A stretch of DNA of 64,000 nucleotides, taken from contig NC_090982.1 in the NCBI RefSeq assembly GCF_040807025.1, positions 84,370,963 to 84,434,962 of the forward strand, read 5' to 3'. The position numbers were made by a program, and so were the translations under genes. The stretch is from Struthio camelus. Taxonomy: Eukaryota; Chordata; Aves; Struthioniformes; Struthionidae. The stretch's first letter is position 1. Each line of letters opens with the position of its first letter. Below the pieces are notes generated by a model. That model saw only the letters and a list, made by a program, of their open reading frames with translations, was not told the origin of the DNA and ran no database searches. Shown one piece after another: positions 15,501-30,500 of this stretch.

Positions 15501-18500
15501 CAGAAGATATTAAACGGCATTAAAATATCTTCTTCAGGTTCAAGGCCACATGCATTGAGAGCCAAGTGAATAGATTCCAGAAGCCTGGTGCGTTCAGATA
15601 AAGGCGGCTTAGTAATGTTTAACCATTGCGTAAGGTCGAACTACAACAGAGAACAAGAAGCAGTTATAAGCAGAAGCTTTAGCATTTAAAAATAAGTCAC
15701 AATATCTTTGGGGAGATGGTGAGGAATAAATTTTTCGGGGAAAAATTCAATTATTTTTTTTTTTTAATATATATTCAAGATAGACCTTAGAAATTTGCAT
15801 TGCATCATCTCTAGCTCTAAACCAAGGTAACCCTCTCTAAAGGGATATTTAGCATATATTTTCAGCATACTACAGAAGTTCCTGACTTCATGAAATAACC
15901 TTTTTTAATCTGTTCTCCAATTCAGAAAAGTACATGCACATTTCTATTCTTTAGTACCACTGCCAAACCTTAACACTCGCAACCGTTCGACTGGGCTAAT
16001 CTGCATAAGACCATTAATTCAGGCAGCGAGGCAAGGCCTTTGCAGACTCTAGGCCACCTGTTCAGACCTAGGTCAGCAGTGACAATGGTGATTTTTGACA
16101 CTAAGGACGACTCAAAGGCGTGAGGAAACTGGATCATCTGCTGCTCACAGCTGCCAAACCCCATCTCTGTATTACCAATGAAGAGAATCAGCATGATATC
16201 AAAGGATATCCTAACTTCACTGATAATACGGGGAGCCAGTATCATGCAGCCCTGAAACAAGAGACACGCTAATTACTTGCTCTTCTCTAGCACTGGTGTT
16301 TTTTAAAGACTGCATACGTGGCACCAATGTTCTTCTCACCTAACAGAGGTGAGAGATTCAGCCATCATTCCCAATTTTTATTTTATTTATTTTTATCACA
16401 AATCGGGATTGATTGCCTTTTGGGATGATAGGCTCTGCAGAGATATCAGACAGAAGAAGCCATCAAGAGCCTCCATACTCTCATATCAAGAGTAAGGGCA
16501 CACTGAAGAAGCAGCCCAAGGAAACACACACTGAGGCTATTTGGGCAAGGAAAGCGTAGCTTAAGCTTCCTATTCAGTCTTGCCCTCAGCCTCTCCTTAG
16601 CTTTATTACAACAAGCACCATTCATATGGGCAACAGATACAAACCCAGTACTTTAAAATAACTCTGATGGCTAGTTCTGTAGATCTCTCTCTTCCTTAGC
16701 CTAAAGTCAGAGTCTTTAGGGATGCAACACCTACACAAGCAACCCACAAACCAGCAAAAGAGACAGCATTCTTGAGTAATTTACCTTTGTCAGCAGCATG
16801 AAGACAACATCGCTGTTATCGTCACTTAGAAAGGCCACAACTTTCTCATACAAAATCACAAACTCACTAGGAGAGGCAACAGGAGTGAAGTAAGGAGAAA
16901 GGAGAGTACAGAGCCTTCGATTCTGGAGGATTGTCTGGAGGAGACGCTTGCACTCTGATTTGGTCCCACTGATAAACACCTGAAAAATGGGAAATGGAGA
17001 GAAAAATGGCCCAGTATGAACCCACTGGAAAAATACCTCTTAAAGCTTTTTGCCAGGACAAATACACTTTTTCCCCACCAAAATAGCTTTCTCAAAAACA
17101 AATCGTATGTGATCAGTTTCAATTAAATACTTCCACTCCACAAAATCTAACTGTAAAATAAACGCGTTTACCTAGCACGCTTAAGAACAGCGCTTGTAGC
17201 CACAGAAGCGGTACAAAAAAAAAAAAAAAAAAACACACCTAGAAAGCCAGTTTTTCTGATGGGTTAACAGAAGAAAACGAATCCATATTTCAGTAGCACT
17301 AGCTGACTTCGGTAGAAATGTAAACATAATTATGACAAAGGAGAGCTCTCCTGCACCTTAGCCGTCAGAGGTGCATAAGGACAGTCGTACATGGAAACAA
17401 ACAGCATCTAAGAGATCAAAACAACTGTTTGGACACAAAGAAGAGGCTAATGCTTTTTTTCCAGAGCACTCATGTAGTAAGCTCCCCAGAGCAAACAACA
17501 GGCGCTTGCTTACGCTGTCTGTTAGCAAGCTTCTGGCTAACTCCCGACTACGAATACTGCAAGGCTTTAGAACGGAGGTGCCTAAACACAGAGGCTGAAA
17601 ACACGTCAGCTAGGAAATAATTAACAACAGCAAATTATAGGCCAAAACTCTATTTTAAGCACGGCAACTGCCCACAACTTAAGTACTTAAGTACCTACTT
17701 CGACATTTAACACATCGAATATTTATTGGCCCTAAGCAGACATCTCAGAGCAACAGGTTTTTTTTTTTTTTTTGCTTATATGCAAGCTTGAATTCTTCTA
17801 CAGCTTTGCATACAGTTGGCTCAGATAAGAACGGCACAGAAGCTCAAAAGTTAATTTTTAAGCTTCCAAAGGTTTTAGACCCTCATTACCAGCAGGCAAT
17901 TGGTATACATGTTAGGCACGCAAAACTGGAGAGAGAATAAACTCACTTGGCCTAGGATCTCGACGCAGGAAGAGAAGAACTGCCTTGTGGGAGGGTTGCG
18001 CTGGGTTTCATCACATACATACTCCACTACTGTAAAAAACAAACTAATTCCAACCTTCTGAATCGCTGGCAGAGGCTGCACCTTGTAGATATTTACTAAG
18101 GCCCTGTTTAAAAAAAAAAAAAAAAAGCAGATTAAACTTAAGTATGGAAATCAATCTACGGTAAGAAAGAAAAAAGGTTTCTTGTCAATGTACGGCAATT
18201 AAGATGGGCACTTCAGCGTTACAGAATAATCAAGCGAGGTTTATCTTAAGTAATTTCACTACCTTCAATGGGTACCTCCAAACCTCACAGTCTCCATAAT
18301 CAGAGTCAGAAAGTGATCATTAAGACAGTATAGTTCAAGAAGAAAAAATAAAAAAAAACAAAAAAACAAACTACTACTCCCTCATGTGCTTAGGCCATCT
18401 GAACTACATTTGTCCTGCAAGAACACTTACCTCACTTTACTTGTTAACTTAAAAGACTCAGTAATAAAAGAATGAAAAAAGGATCAATCTTTTCTAATGC

Positions 18501-21500
18501 ACTGTCAATTAAGTGTTTTATTGAGCTCAAATCAAACCCTCCGCAGTCTGAGTCTGAATAAATTACGTTAAAACAACACTGGCAGAACATGGAATTCCAC
18601 AGATGTAAATCCCAAGGACTGGATCATGTAACAGAATTCTTCAGGTTAATGATAAGAAAGAGCAAGCAGAAATAGCTGCTGTTTTACTTGTGGAGCAAGT
18701 ATGCCTTGTAGGTAGTCAACTACATTTAAAAACAAACAAACAAAAAACAACAAAACCCATAGTTTTCCAACACCATTCTTCTTGATCTTCTAGACTTCAG
18801 CTAGAAACTGGGATGAAGTCTTCAGGAGGCCTTCAGGAAGAAAAGGCCTTAGGCTAATCTATTCATTCACCCCAAAAGTCAGATTATATAGTCCTCTTCC
18901 ACTGCAATACATTTTGAAAAGTTGCTACGATTGTTTCAGTCATAACTCTCATCATCACAGAACTACCTTCTCTACTATTAGAGGGAATGGCCTACAGACA
19001 CAGGTATTAAAAACGACTAGTTATAGCTCACGGCTGATATAGCTGTGGTACAAGTTGGCTATTTCTCAGAATTTTACAGAGCATCCCTGGCATTACAAAA
19101 CTTGCTTTTACAGGGTTAGAAGGGCTATTCTAATGCAGAGCACAATCAATTAAAGTAGAATCCAGTGTCATGTGCCACGTTGAGGCTGAATTACGTGCCA
19201 TGTTGAGGAGTTACCTCTTCTGATAATATGTGGAGTTGCTCCTTTAGAGGTCTTTGTTACAAACATACAGGTCTCAGGATTCAGACTCTGTTGTCCAGCC
19301 AAGCTGATACGCATTACCAAGAGCACACAAAGCACATTGTCACTCCAATACACAGAAAACTAAGTAAAAAACAACACTGCCTAAAACAGTGTCTGAACAA
19401 CCTACGTTATAAAGTTTTCCACATGTACTGCTGCTTCCACAACACCCAGAGAAGGTGGCTTTGTAGCTTCTGCTTGCAGCTGTCTCACTTCTTTACGCAA
19501 AGCATGAAGCTGCTGGCTCACTGCTTCGTTTTTGTGCTTCCCTTCAAACTAAATGAGAAAAAGGTATTCATTTCAAAATAATATCTCCTGCTAAAATTCA
19601 TCCAATGCTGCAACTAATTGCAAAAATGAGGCAGAGCCCGGCAAGCAGCTCAGAGTATAGACCGTTTTCCCCAAGAATTTTGATCAGATTTAGTACGTTC
19701 TGCCCAAGTGCTCGTTCTGGGCCACGATCCTATTTAATTATCACATGGTGATATGATCTATGCCTTTTATGCAACACTTAGTTCACAGGGACTGAAACTT
19801 AGAGGGGATCAAGATATTCACATACTGAGCAACATTCAAAAGCTTCTGTAAACGCTTTCATACTTTTGTTCTTATGAGCGAGCATATTCCTACGTTTCAC
19901 ACATCAGGAAGCAGCTGAGAGCAAAAGCTGAGAAATACAAACTTCACTCAAGGACTGACTCTTCTGCAGCTGATCTGCAGCTCCTTTTGAGCAAGGATCA
20001 TTAGGCGTTTAAGGGTACATAGCACCACCAAACCAAAAAAATCCACTCTCATAACCATTTAATCATTTCAATAGCCCCAAAACAGCCCAAGAACAGAAAC
20101 AAAGCCATGTCTCTAACCTGGACTGTTAGAAGAGCTGCTCCCTGGCAGCCTTTATTTGAACTTCCTCGGCACTCCAAATGGAGGGTGATCTGTTCTTCCC
20201 GGTTGACATACAGCTTCGGTATTGTGTCCAGTATCTCACTATTGAGAGCAACATGCTGGGATTCCCAAATGGCTGCAGTTCTGAAAAACATTTATTGCTA
20301 AAGTTACCAAAGTCTTTAGCAAAAACAGTAGCGCTAAGAATTTAAAAGCAAGAGGTAGGACTTCAATGTGATGTGCTATACAAAGACACGTGACACTCTT
20401 CTAGAAAAGATAAAAGGTTATTAAATGAAATAGAGTTAAGTTTCAATGTAATACTACCTCGAAGTATCAACAAGTGGCTTAAAAACAAAAACTACTCAAG
20501 TCTGCATGAGTTTTGTTTTTGTTTTTGTTTTTTTTTGAAGTGATTCTATTACAATCTGACAGGAAATTAAACCATAGACAATACAACTTCTTCATCAGAC
20601 AGAAAGACAGACTGTGGGATGATTCAGTCAACAGAAAAAAGCCCACTTAAAATCGCTGCTGGAAGCATTTAGATACATCCCACCTTGGCCTTCGGCAAGG
20701 TTGTTTTTTTTTTTTTATATTGTTACTAACCAACTACATTGGGTGAGACTAGCTATACATTCACTAGCGCTCTTTGAAACTCTGAAAATACTTCAGCTGG
20801 ATTCTCTTAGCAAGAGCATTAAAAACAGTCTCCGCTCTTTCATGCGCAAAGTTAACAATGCCAGAAATCAGATTTCTCTCTGGAGGGCTCCACTGCCTCA
20901 AATAACCATCACTGAATTTGTTTAAAAGGGCAACTAAATTCACTGTCAACAAAAACCTAGGCTAAGGGGAAGCTTGGTTTTATGAAGTGTTCCAAATAAG
21001 AAAAGAAACTGCAGATGTTAGATGTGAGCTGATGTAATCTCAGTCATTAGATACAACTTGCACAGTCAACAAAAGCAGTGGAATAACGATATCATAGCCA
21101 AGTTAAAAACACGGGGCCAAGAAGCAGAAATTAAGTACTGCTAGTCTTACGCTAACACTACAAATAAGGCTGCTATAAATGGCAACTGAAAGACAGCTAG
21201 ATACACTAGTAAGGCAGAAAAAAAACAGCTAAGTCTTACTTGGCATGTTGCTGCAAGATGTTAAGGTCCATGCGTATAAGCTGAATTGCTTCTTTCTGAC
21301 TTACTAGACTGGCAGAGGAAATAACTGGCACAGGAGCTTTCACTGGCTGAAGTGGAAGAGGGGGCTTGGGAGTATCAAACTTCTTCAAATTATTCATTAT
21401 TCTCTCTTTGGCTAGAAAGGAAAGTGGAAGCACGTTTTGTCAACAAGAAAAATTTAGAAACAAATGAAACTAAAACATTACTTAAGAGAATTCTGACTTT

Positions 21501-24500
21501 TTTTTTGTGCATGAAGCATGTTTTTAAACAATGGACAAATATTTATTTTCCCCAGGATTCCTCCCTTTTTATTATCACTGAGCTGATCTTTCTGTTTGCG
21601 TTTACCAAGTTTATTTCACCCAGCTCATTTTCATTCACTAGCTGCCTTACACACCATGGGAACCCAGGCCCCACTGCTTCTCTCTGTTTCCCTCAACCAT
21701 TCCTACTCTCTATTCCTCTTATTTTCTACTTCTTACCCCATTATTTTTAGTTCATCTGACAGACGCTCCTAGTGCCAATCTGTTAAGCCAAAGGCATCTT
21801 CCTTCCTCTGCAGTGCTATGTTCCTAAAGGAACCAGGACTTCCACACGTTAATAATTCCCTCCACCCCAGCTTGGTTAATGTTATCCTTATCTCTTACCT
21901 AATAAAGGGTTAGTGAAATCCATTAGCCCTACGGAAGTACTAGGGGCTGCATGCGATTCGAGCTGAACCTGGAGCCAAAGGTTTAGGGCTTCCTGAAACT
22001 CATGGTGTATGAGTTCAACGTTGACATATTCCATCCACAAATCCTGAGGCACAGAAGAATCACATTATCGTGACCGTTTTGTTCATTACCACATACCATA
22101 AACCCATCCCAGTAGCTGGGGCACTAAAATAATTAAATCAAACTAGAGCCTCTGGTTTTAAGTCACAGTAGTATATTACTAGGGGGGAAAAAAAAAATCT
22201 AAACTACAAAAAAAAAAAACCCACACAACAGAAGTCTTATATATATAGATAAGCCATGAAAAGCATTCATGACCCTTAGAGAAGTCCGACAAACACATGT
22301 GGTCTAAATTCTAACCAACTAGGAGAGAGAGGAAGAGACAATTAAAACTCCTCTCCTTTTAAAAGAAGCGGAGGAAACCAAATTGCCTAAGCATGAGTGA
22401 CTAAAATCAGAGTAAAGCAGGCTGCATTTCAATACTCACATATACTGCAGAGAACAAAGCAGAAATACACTAGGAAGCACAAAAAGAGGCTCTTCCAAAG
22501 CCTCCCTCTCAAAGCTCTTTTAACTATTAATCTCTCTTCAGGCCGAATGGACAGAATAATATACACTTCCCACGTGCTAACTTAAATTTGATCCAGACTT
22601 CTTATAAACTGCCAATGTGAGCAGACTTGTGCTTCCAGTCTTTTGTTATTTAAAGATTCAATTTAGATAATCTCTAAAGTTCTCTGAGAAAGCAAAAAAA
22701 AAAAACCAAAAATTATAGAACAGTACAGAATAAGGCATGTCTCAATGAGAACAGAGTCAAGAAGCCTGCGCATGAATGCTGACTTAAATGTAAAGCAAGG
22801 CAATTGGGACAGCATGGGATTTTTAACAAAAAATGTTAGAATTGTAAAGCTACCATACTTGCCATGGGCATAGCAAAGACCAGTGACACTAAGTCTCTCA
22901 CACTACTAAAGAGCATCCACTTTACCAAGAGAAGTGAATTTTGGATCCCAGATTGCCAATGTTATAAGCACTTCACCTGTTGATTCTGCATGATTTTAGC
23001 AAGTCTATATGCATCATACTGCTTCGGTAAAGAAGGAATGTACGTGTCTCCTTTCTGAAAACTCTCTTCTTCTAACCACAACACAAAAACATTACAAAGC
23101 CTGAGAAGAAAAAAGGAAAAAATAAATTAACATGAACCTTAATTGCAGGCACGTGCAGAGCATATATTACACGGTAGACTGATTCTAGGAGTTAAAGTCA
23201 AGGCAACAAATCATGCTGTAAGGTGACAAGGTTCAAAATTTAGATGTTTCAGATGCTCTTAGTTCAGTGGAAAGACACTATTTAGAAAATACAAAGGGCA
23301 ATAACCAACACAATTTTTAAAAAGAAAAATATTTATTCTAAATAGCATAGGGGACTCAGGACAGGAAACGTCTCTTATGTCAGGAAACTACATCTATAAC
23401 CCTATTCAAAAGGCCAATGAAGAAAAAAAAAAAAATGTTTGAGCAAGTTTGGCTCCTTGCCCCACCGCTTCTCTAGAGAGCCTGTTCCAAAAGCTCACAC
23501 CTGCAATGAATTGCTACACCTTCTAACTTCTTTTTAGACTTAAGTTCATGTCTGGTTTATTCTCAATTCCTCCTCTGCTAACACTGTATTACATATATAA
23601 ATATATATAAATATAAATATAGATATAGATATATATATATATATATAACATATATATATGTAATACCACACATTTTATTCGCTGGCATTCACTGCGCGTT
23701 TATAGCGAGTAAATACATCCCCTCTATCTACTTCTGCTCACCTAGCTCACAAGCCAAGTTTCTGGTCATGTTCCTCAACTAAAACAAGCTTTTTCCATTC
23801 TAGTAGCTTTTCTTTGCAGCTATTTTAGTTGGAATTTATCATTCCTTCTCACTGCTGTGCAACTCCATACATAGTATAGCAAACAATATTTAGCCAGCGT
23901 CTAACTGATGAATACTACGCATTCATTCATTATATATGTATTGTTTTACAGCAACCGGAAAAACTTTGCCCAAAACATACTAGAATCATTTTAGTCTTTT
24001 CCACAAACAGGTCATCCTCAGTCATTCACACAAATCCTTTTCCCGGTCCTTTCTAACATGCGTTCCCAAACAGGCTGTAAGGTCTCGGGTCGATTGAATG
24101 GCATTAAATCTTCATGTCGTGCTATTAAATACCACTAGCAAACTCATGTTTTATAACCCAATATAATTGATGAGAAAATAAAACTGGATTGGTCCCAAGA
24201 TTCAGCCCTGACAAACTCTACCAATATTTCCCCTCCCGTCCAGCTGGCCGTTAAACTTCCTGAACATAAGATTTACTTGGCTGTGGAGCAGTCTGACTTT
24301 CTGATGGAGTAGGGAAACCCTTTGAAATGAAAGGCTGACAAAATATTAGTCAAACTATAGCCAGTGAGCATGTCTGGATTATTTTTCATATAGGACTGAA
24401 AAGGATTTATCGTTTCCCTTGTTTGTACAGTATCTATTGACTGCTGAGGAGGACGCATTTAAAAGCTTAAATGTGTATACGCAAGCCCCCAGAACCAGGG

Positions 24501-27500
24501 ACTCCTTCCAAATAATCCTTTCAAAGATAGTTTCTTGAAAAATCCAGATACTGTAACACGGCAAATATTTTTAAGGTAGACTTCTCAAACCAGAAATCTC
24601 CGTGTAACAGAAAAAAGAAACACGGACTTCAGAACAGCACAGTTAAGGCTGCAGCGTGCACGAGGTACAAGGCGCTGAAAAACAGCCAAGTTAAGACTGC
24701 TGACAAAAATGAGTGTTCATCAGCTGAGCTGCAGTGACCGACCACGTGCGTCATCTCAGCCCACTCCAGCACGAGGAGACGCTCTTTCACAAAGCTCTTA
24801 GTTAAGCAAAGTCATATCACTTTCCGGCTGGTATGTGCAACACTGACTGCTACCGCAGCTCAACTTCAGCACAGCAACTGGGCAAACTGCACTACCTGAA
24901 TCATGCGTTAAAGTCCCAAGTTCACTGGTGATGTTACTCAGACATAAATTGGGCCCTAGTCCATGACAAACAGACATAGACAAAGTAGCACATTTACAGT
25001 GAGTGATACACATATAGGTAGTGGCTATGTCTAAACAAATATTTGACCAATATGGGGACAACTTTAAAGAGCAAAGCTCTCCCAACAGGAGAGCGACAAC
25101 TGTATCAACGTTTCTAGTAGTAAAATCAACCCCCTCAAACAAAACAAGTTGCAGCAACAGAAGGGCAGACTTGACCATGACTCCACGCTTACAAGAAACG
25201 TCTGCGGTAAATCTAGCTCAGTCAAGGGTCACGTCCCTTCGCACCTCCCACTGCTAAGATTATGCTCGAGTAATTGCTCAGGTCGTTGTGGTGGGAAAGG
25301 TTTTCTCTACCTGACGAGTTCCTTATGCAGTTCTGGGGAAGTCAGGTAATCTGATGAGCAGCTCCCCTTCTCCGGTGATCTGTCACTGCCATCTGCAGGG
25401 CTGTCCACTCTAAGTGCTTTACTAGCAGCATGGTGAAAGTCTGCTACCTCTATTAAGCGCTGTTTCATTTCATTTAACAAACTAATATGAGCTGCACTCT
25501 GGAAAAACTTTCTTCCAATGCAGCCATCTACAGGTAACCTAAAAAAAGGAACAAAGAAAGCTCAGTAAAAAGCGTCAAATCAACAAACTGACTTTTGTTT
25601 AAAGAAGTTGCTGGTACCCGCCGCTTTCAGGTGAGTTCTTAGCATGAACCATTTACTAATCTCGCTTACGACGCGACACACTAGCGCTTGCTATTCTGCT
25701 AGAGCCTTTACGCTCAATGGACTCACCCATACTGTGGTCCTGGCCGGTGAAGGTAAAGGAGGAAGAATTTCTGCCAGATTAGTGGCATGAGAGGGTGATC
25801 AGCAGGAGTAGCAAGGGCCTGGTGAGCCCAGCGGTAAATCATTAGCCTCTGAAGGGAGGGTACAATGGGCAGCTTCAGCTGGGTCTGGGCTTTCTGCAAA
25901 AAGAACATTTTCAAACAAGTGTCCCACTGCAATTCCCTGTAACAGGCTGTTTTCCATGGAAATAGATATGCAAACCAAGGCACAAGTGTTCTCCAGACTA
26001 GTTCCCAAGGGCTCAAGACATGTGCCAGCCAGCCTAGATGTAGCCCAAGAAAACCCGTTTCCTTAAAACTTCCAGGTTAACTTCTTCATCAAAAGACACT
26101 GAAACAGCTGTGAGCAAGGACAGCCCAAAAGTTATACTCCCAGACTGCAGAGCTTTGGTTTCAACTTGCTTCACTCCAGACTTTCTAACTGAGTTTGGGC
26201 AAGGAACATTGCAAATATGGTTTAAAACACATCAGACTTTGTGCCTTGTTAAGGGAGAGACCTGAACAGTTCTGAAAGTTTTGGAAAATAATTCGGACAC
26301 ACCCGCAAGCAACCAAATAGAAAACAATAAAAGCCCAGCTTTGTGTGAAATTCAGATCATCTGAAAAACACTCTTTGAAATATAAGGAGTCATTTTCCAA
26401 CCTGTAAGATAAAGTATCTACACTTCTCATCTCAGGGGTATAAAATAAATCCACCATAGATCAAAAGGTGTTCAGATGACCCAGGAAAAAAAAAATCATA
26501 TAAAAGTACTAATTACTGAATTAAGTTTTCTGTAAACAATGATATATTAAGACCAGACATTTACCTAGTAGCTTTTAAAGGCACCATTCAAAAAAGTAAA
26601 GGAAACCGTGCCAGAGGCATATATTCTCCTGGACAAGCCAAGCAGGTAAGGTCTTAAATAGTTATACTTTTGTCCTGGTAAGAAAAAGTGCCTAAAGAAA
26701 AACTAAACAATCCAAGAGAATATTTTCCTACAGCAGTTTTCTATAAGAGAAGAGGATAAACAGTTCTCTCACCTTCAAAGCTTGATCAGGAGTTAAGGCA
26801 TTAATAACCAACTCCCCCTCCACGACTCTGCGAAGCTGTGAGTCTTCTTCAAATATTGACTCCATATTTAACACCACCCATGAAAACCAGACCTGTACAA
26901 CCCAGTAATAAAGGAAATACTGATCACAAAACGGGGCAGGAGGAGGAGGGGATTTTTGCCGTTTTCTTAACCAGAATGTTTTTTCCAGATTCTCATTAAA
27001 GTTGCAAAAGCGGTATCACACGAAGACACAAAAAATCAGCAGTTTCCTCCCTGTCTGCATTCATCTACTCCCTTTTGTATTCTGTTCAAATTTGTGCAAG
27101 AAAGAGGAAAGCAGGTTTATGGGACCGTACATAGAACTATCCAGAGAGTTCTAGATTAACTAACCTAGTCAAAGATCATATCAAGGTCTCCCCTCTCCCA
27201 CATGCACTACACATCTCCAGTTGGGATACTGCCAGGTTTTTGTTTCGTTTGGTTGGGGTTTTGCGGGGGTTTGTTTGGTTTTTTGGGGCTTTTTTTGTTT
27301 TGCTTGAATGAGGTACAAAGAAGAGAAAGTGCCTAATATCCAAAATACTCATCAGAAAAGAACCGATCTAATAGTAGAGTAGGTCTTTGCCTGTTTTCCC
27401 TCATTAAGCGTGTCAGGAAGAAATGAATAATATTTAGTATTAATTTTTACTAATATATCCAATTATATGAATTCTTGGACACAGATCAGATTAAAGCTTG

Positions 27501-30500
27501 ATCAGTGAAAAACGTCCATCTTCCCTTTAGCGTAACAAAGTCGCAGAATTAGGCTAAATTAGGATTTTATCACAGGAAAACTCAAAAACAGAACTAGGGA
27601 GAAAGAAGGAACAAGAGAACATCTGCAAAGACTTGTGACAGCAGTGAACAACTCCCACATATTGCTTATGTCGGGAATGTTCCTGCAACACCATCACACC
27701 ATTTACCTGAGAGGAATTTGCATTGCCCTCAATGAACGAAGGTGTCACATTGCCTGCCACAATCCAGCTGACAAGCGAAGACAGCAAACCTTTGTCACAA
27801 TGATAGCCTAAAGCATTCTGCAAGGAAACACAAAACACCGGTTTCTGTGAGGACCCAAGAGATGATTTACAACCTACAAAAACGTCACCGCACCTTAATC
27901 TAGGTTCCTTCCTACATCATGTAGCTACTTCACAACCTTCATTTAGAAAGCCATCATTGAAATGCTTGCTTATACTTCCTTTCTCATAGGTGCAAATATT
28001 CTGTTTCAGTTTGCCACTGTTTGCTTTCTCGGCAAAGGATGTTCTAAATACATCATTTGTTCTAAATATAGTATTGAACACATGAAATCCACAGACTGCA
28101 GATTAAAATGCTACGATAGAACACCTTCAAATGAAACCTGTATTATAAACAGGTTTCTATTATTATTCTTCAAATATCAGCTACGTCATTAATCTTGACC
28201 TGTTCCAAACAGACCAGAGAGCACAGCCTCATTATCAATCATCAGGACTGCGCTGGTTACACTTAAGGAAAATATATTCACATAAAATATTAGAATGAGC
28301 AACATGCAACTTGACCACCAGCTCAACAGCCACACCAATACACCACACCCATTTACCTTGTGTTGTTGGTAGAGCAGCTTTTGCACACAGTCTTCTTGAC
28401 TATATTGAAAAGCAGCTTTACATAAGTCATCCAGCAAGAGCAGCGTTGCCCTCTCCCTGTGCCACAGCTGCTGGCTGGTGAGCACCTGAACCCAGAACTC
28501 CAGTACTGCCGCTGACCCCACTCCGTTCGGCTGGCTGCTTAGAAAAACGTGAGTCTGCCAAATTAAAAGGTAGAATTACCAAGAGCTTGCACCTTCAGGT
28601 AAAGCGTAAGAATTTATTGAAGAACTCTTTAGTTCATATGAAGCTGTGGGCCTATCCTTAAAACAATATGATTTTTACATGAGCATAAAGAGCATTGCTA
28701 TAAGTTATTTGCCATCTCCAGCCTTCAAGCGAGTTGCTGCAGCCTAGAGATCTGTGAAGTTTTTGCAATCAGCAAAATAGGTACAGAGGCCACGCACAGG
28801 ACCCTCTGCAACCTGCAGGCATAAACAGCACCTATTTCTGAAGCGTTCCTGCAAGAGCATTTCCCAGAGCAGATGTGTTTCCCTTTAGCCCTTATCCCTC
28901 TCTAACGTTAGTAAGTCTTAGTTCATGATCTGTTTGCACTAGAAAAATAAACTACTACTGTTTTCTAAGCCAGTAATGTTTTTCATATCTTGACCATAAA
29001 TCAGTGGTCAAAAGCAAAACTTTCGAGTGCTAGTATCTGCTGCATTCCTCAAACACAAGTAGGAAAGCAGCGTTATAGTCGCATTCCTTTTTTTAACAGA
29101 GTTTTGATCTGGCATCTGAAAATCTGTTTTCCAAGATAGCACATCTGCTTGACATGCTCAGAGTCATATGGATTGCCAGATTTAGAGTAAGGATAGGATT
29201 CCTTCCCTATCCCCCTCCCAATATCAGACTGGTACAGACCTTAAGTGTTCTCTACTTCCCTCTGAAACGCTGAAAACGGTCATCTGTTAAAGCAATCCCA
29301 GAAACCCAAGACACCATTTTTCCTGTTCTCGAGGACGCAGTTTAAGCCAAAGCGTTTCAGGAAAACAACCCCAACTCTGACCCTGACACAGGATATTCCG
29401 TGGCTGCAAGACTGGCAGATTCAGCATCCATTCTGACTTTAAACTCTAAGCCAGTCAAAAAACCCTACCGCTGGTGGTGGAGACAAAACACTTACCTGGA
29501 TCATACTACTGAGTAACTTAACATTTTCTCCATAGCTCGCTCCTGTCAAGTGCTGTGTCACCTTATGGGTAACCTGCTGGGTCACACCTTGAGGAACTCC
29601 ACTATCCAGGTGAAGGAACAGTTGGATGTTAGATAAAAACCTGGGGATGTCAACAAATTCAATCAATTCTAAAATTTCTCCTACAACATAATATTCAGAA
29701 GAGCTGCTTCTAAAAAATTCAAAATTTATATAGTATGCAGCACAGCTCAGCAGCACTGGTTGACCCCCAATATACAGGGCTTGGCTTCAAAACCATGCTG
29801 CAGAGTATTAATTGCTCCACTTAAACCATATCATAGACATAGTATGTGCAATTCAAGGCAGCTTGTAATGCAAGGCAGCTTATCAAGACTGAATACAACC
29901 ACAACATGCACACTTGCACAAAAGTTAGGAAAAATTTATATGAGAAAGGAGTCTATGCATTGAAGATTATCTACACTGAAGTTACCCTGCACAGAAAATT
30001 ATAGCTGCAGCACTGCCTGCTTTAGAAAAAGAAAGAAAAAAGAAAAAAAAAAAAAGAGGCATAGGCACATTCAAAACTACTCTGACATTAACAAAATAAC
30101 TAAAACCTATCCCATAAGTATTTGGAACTGTAGGGCATTCCCAAAACCCATGAGAACTGAACAATGACTAACACAGCAAAATAAGCCTTCTTGCCTGACC
30201 TAACTGTACAGCAATGTATCTTGAGTTTTCAGACAGCAAACAGCAGCACATATGTTTGACAGCCCAGAAATTCACTTTCCACCTTTCTGGAGAAGACAAC
30301 GCTCATCATAAAAACGTGGTAAACCCGAACAGAGGTTCCAGCACCACGTTAAAAAGCATATCCTTGTCAGTACTCCAAAGCCGCAGCATGCTCAACAGAA
30401 CAGCAGTAACTATGTGACAGAGGCTCTGTCAAGCTAGTAACTTAAATGTGCCGCAGACCGTTTTCTGGCACTGAATCCAAGTGGCATCGAGCAGCCTGCC

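Noticed and set aside
14984..15565. 193-codon minus-strand frame
   Set aside because: Its first 46 codons are part of EPG5 exon 31; the rest is read-through past the donor into the intron and resembles nothing.
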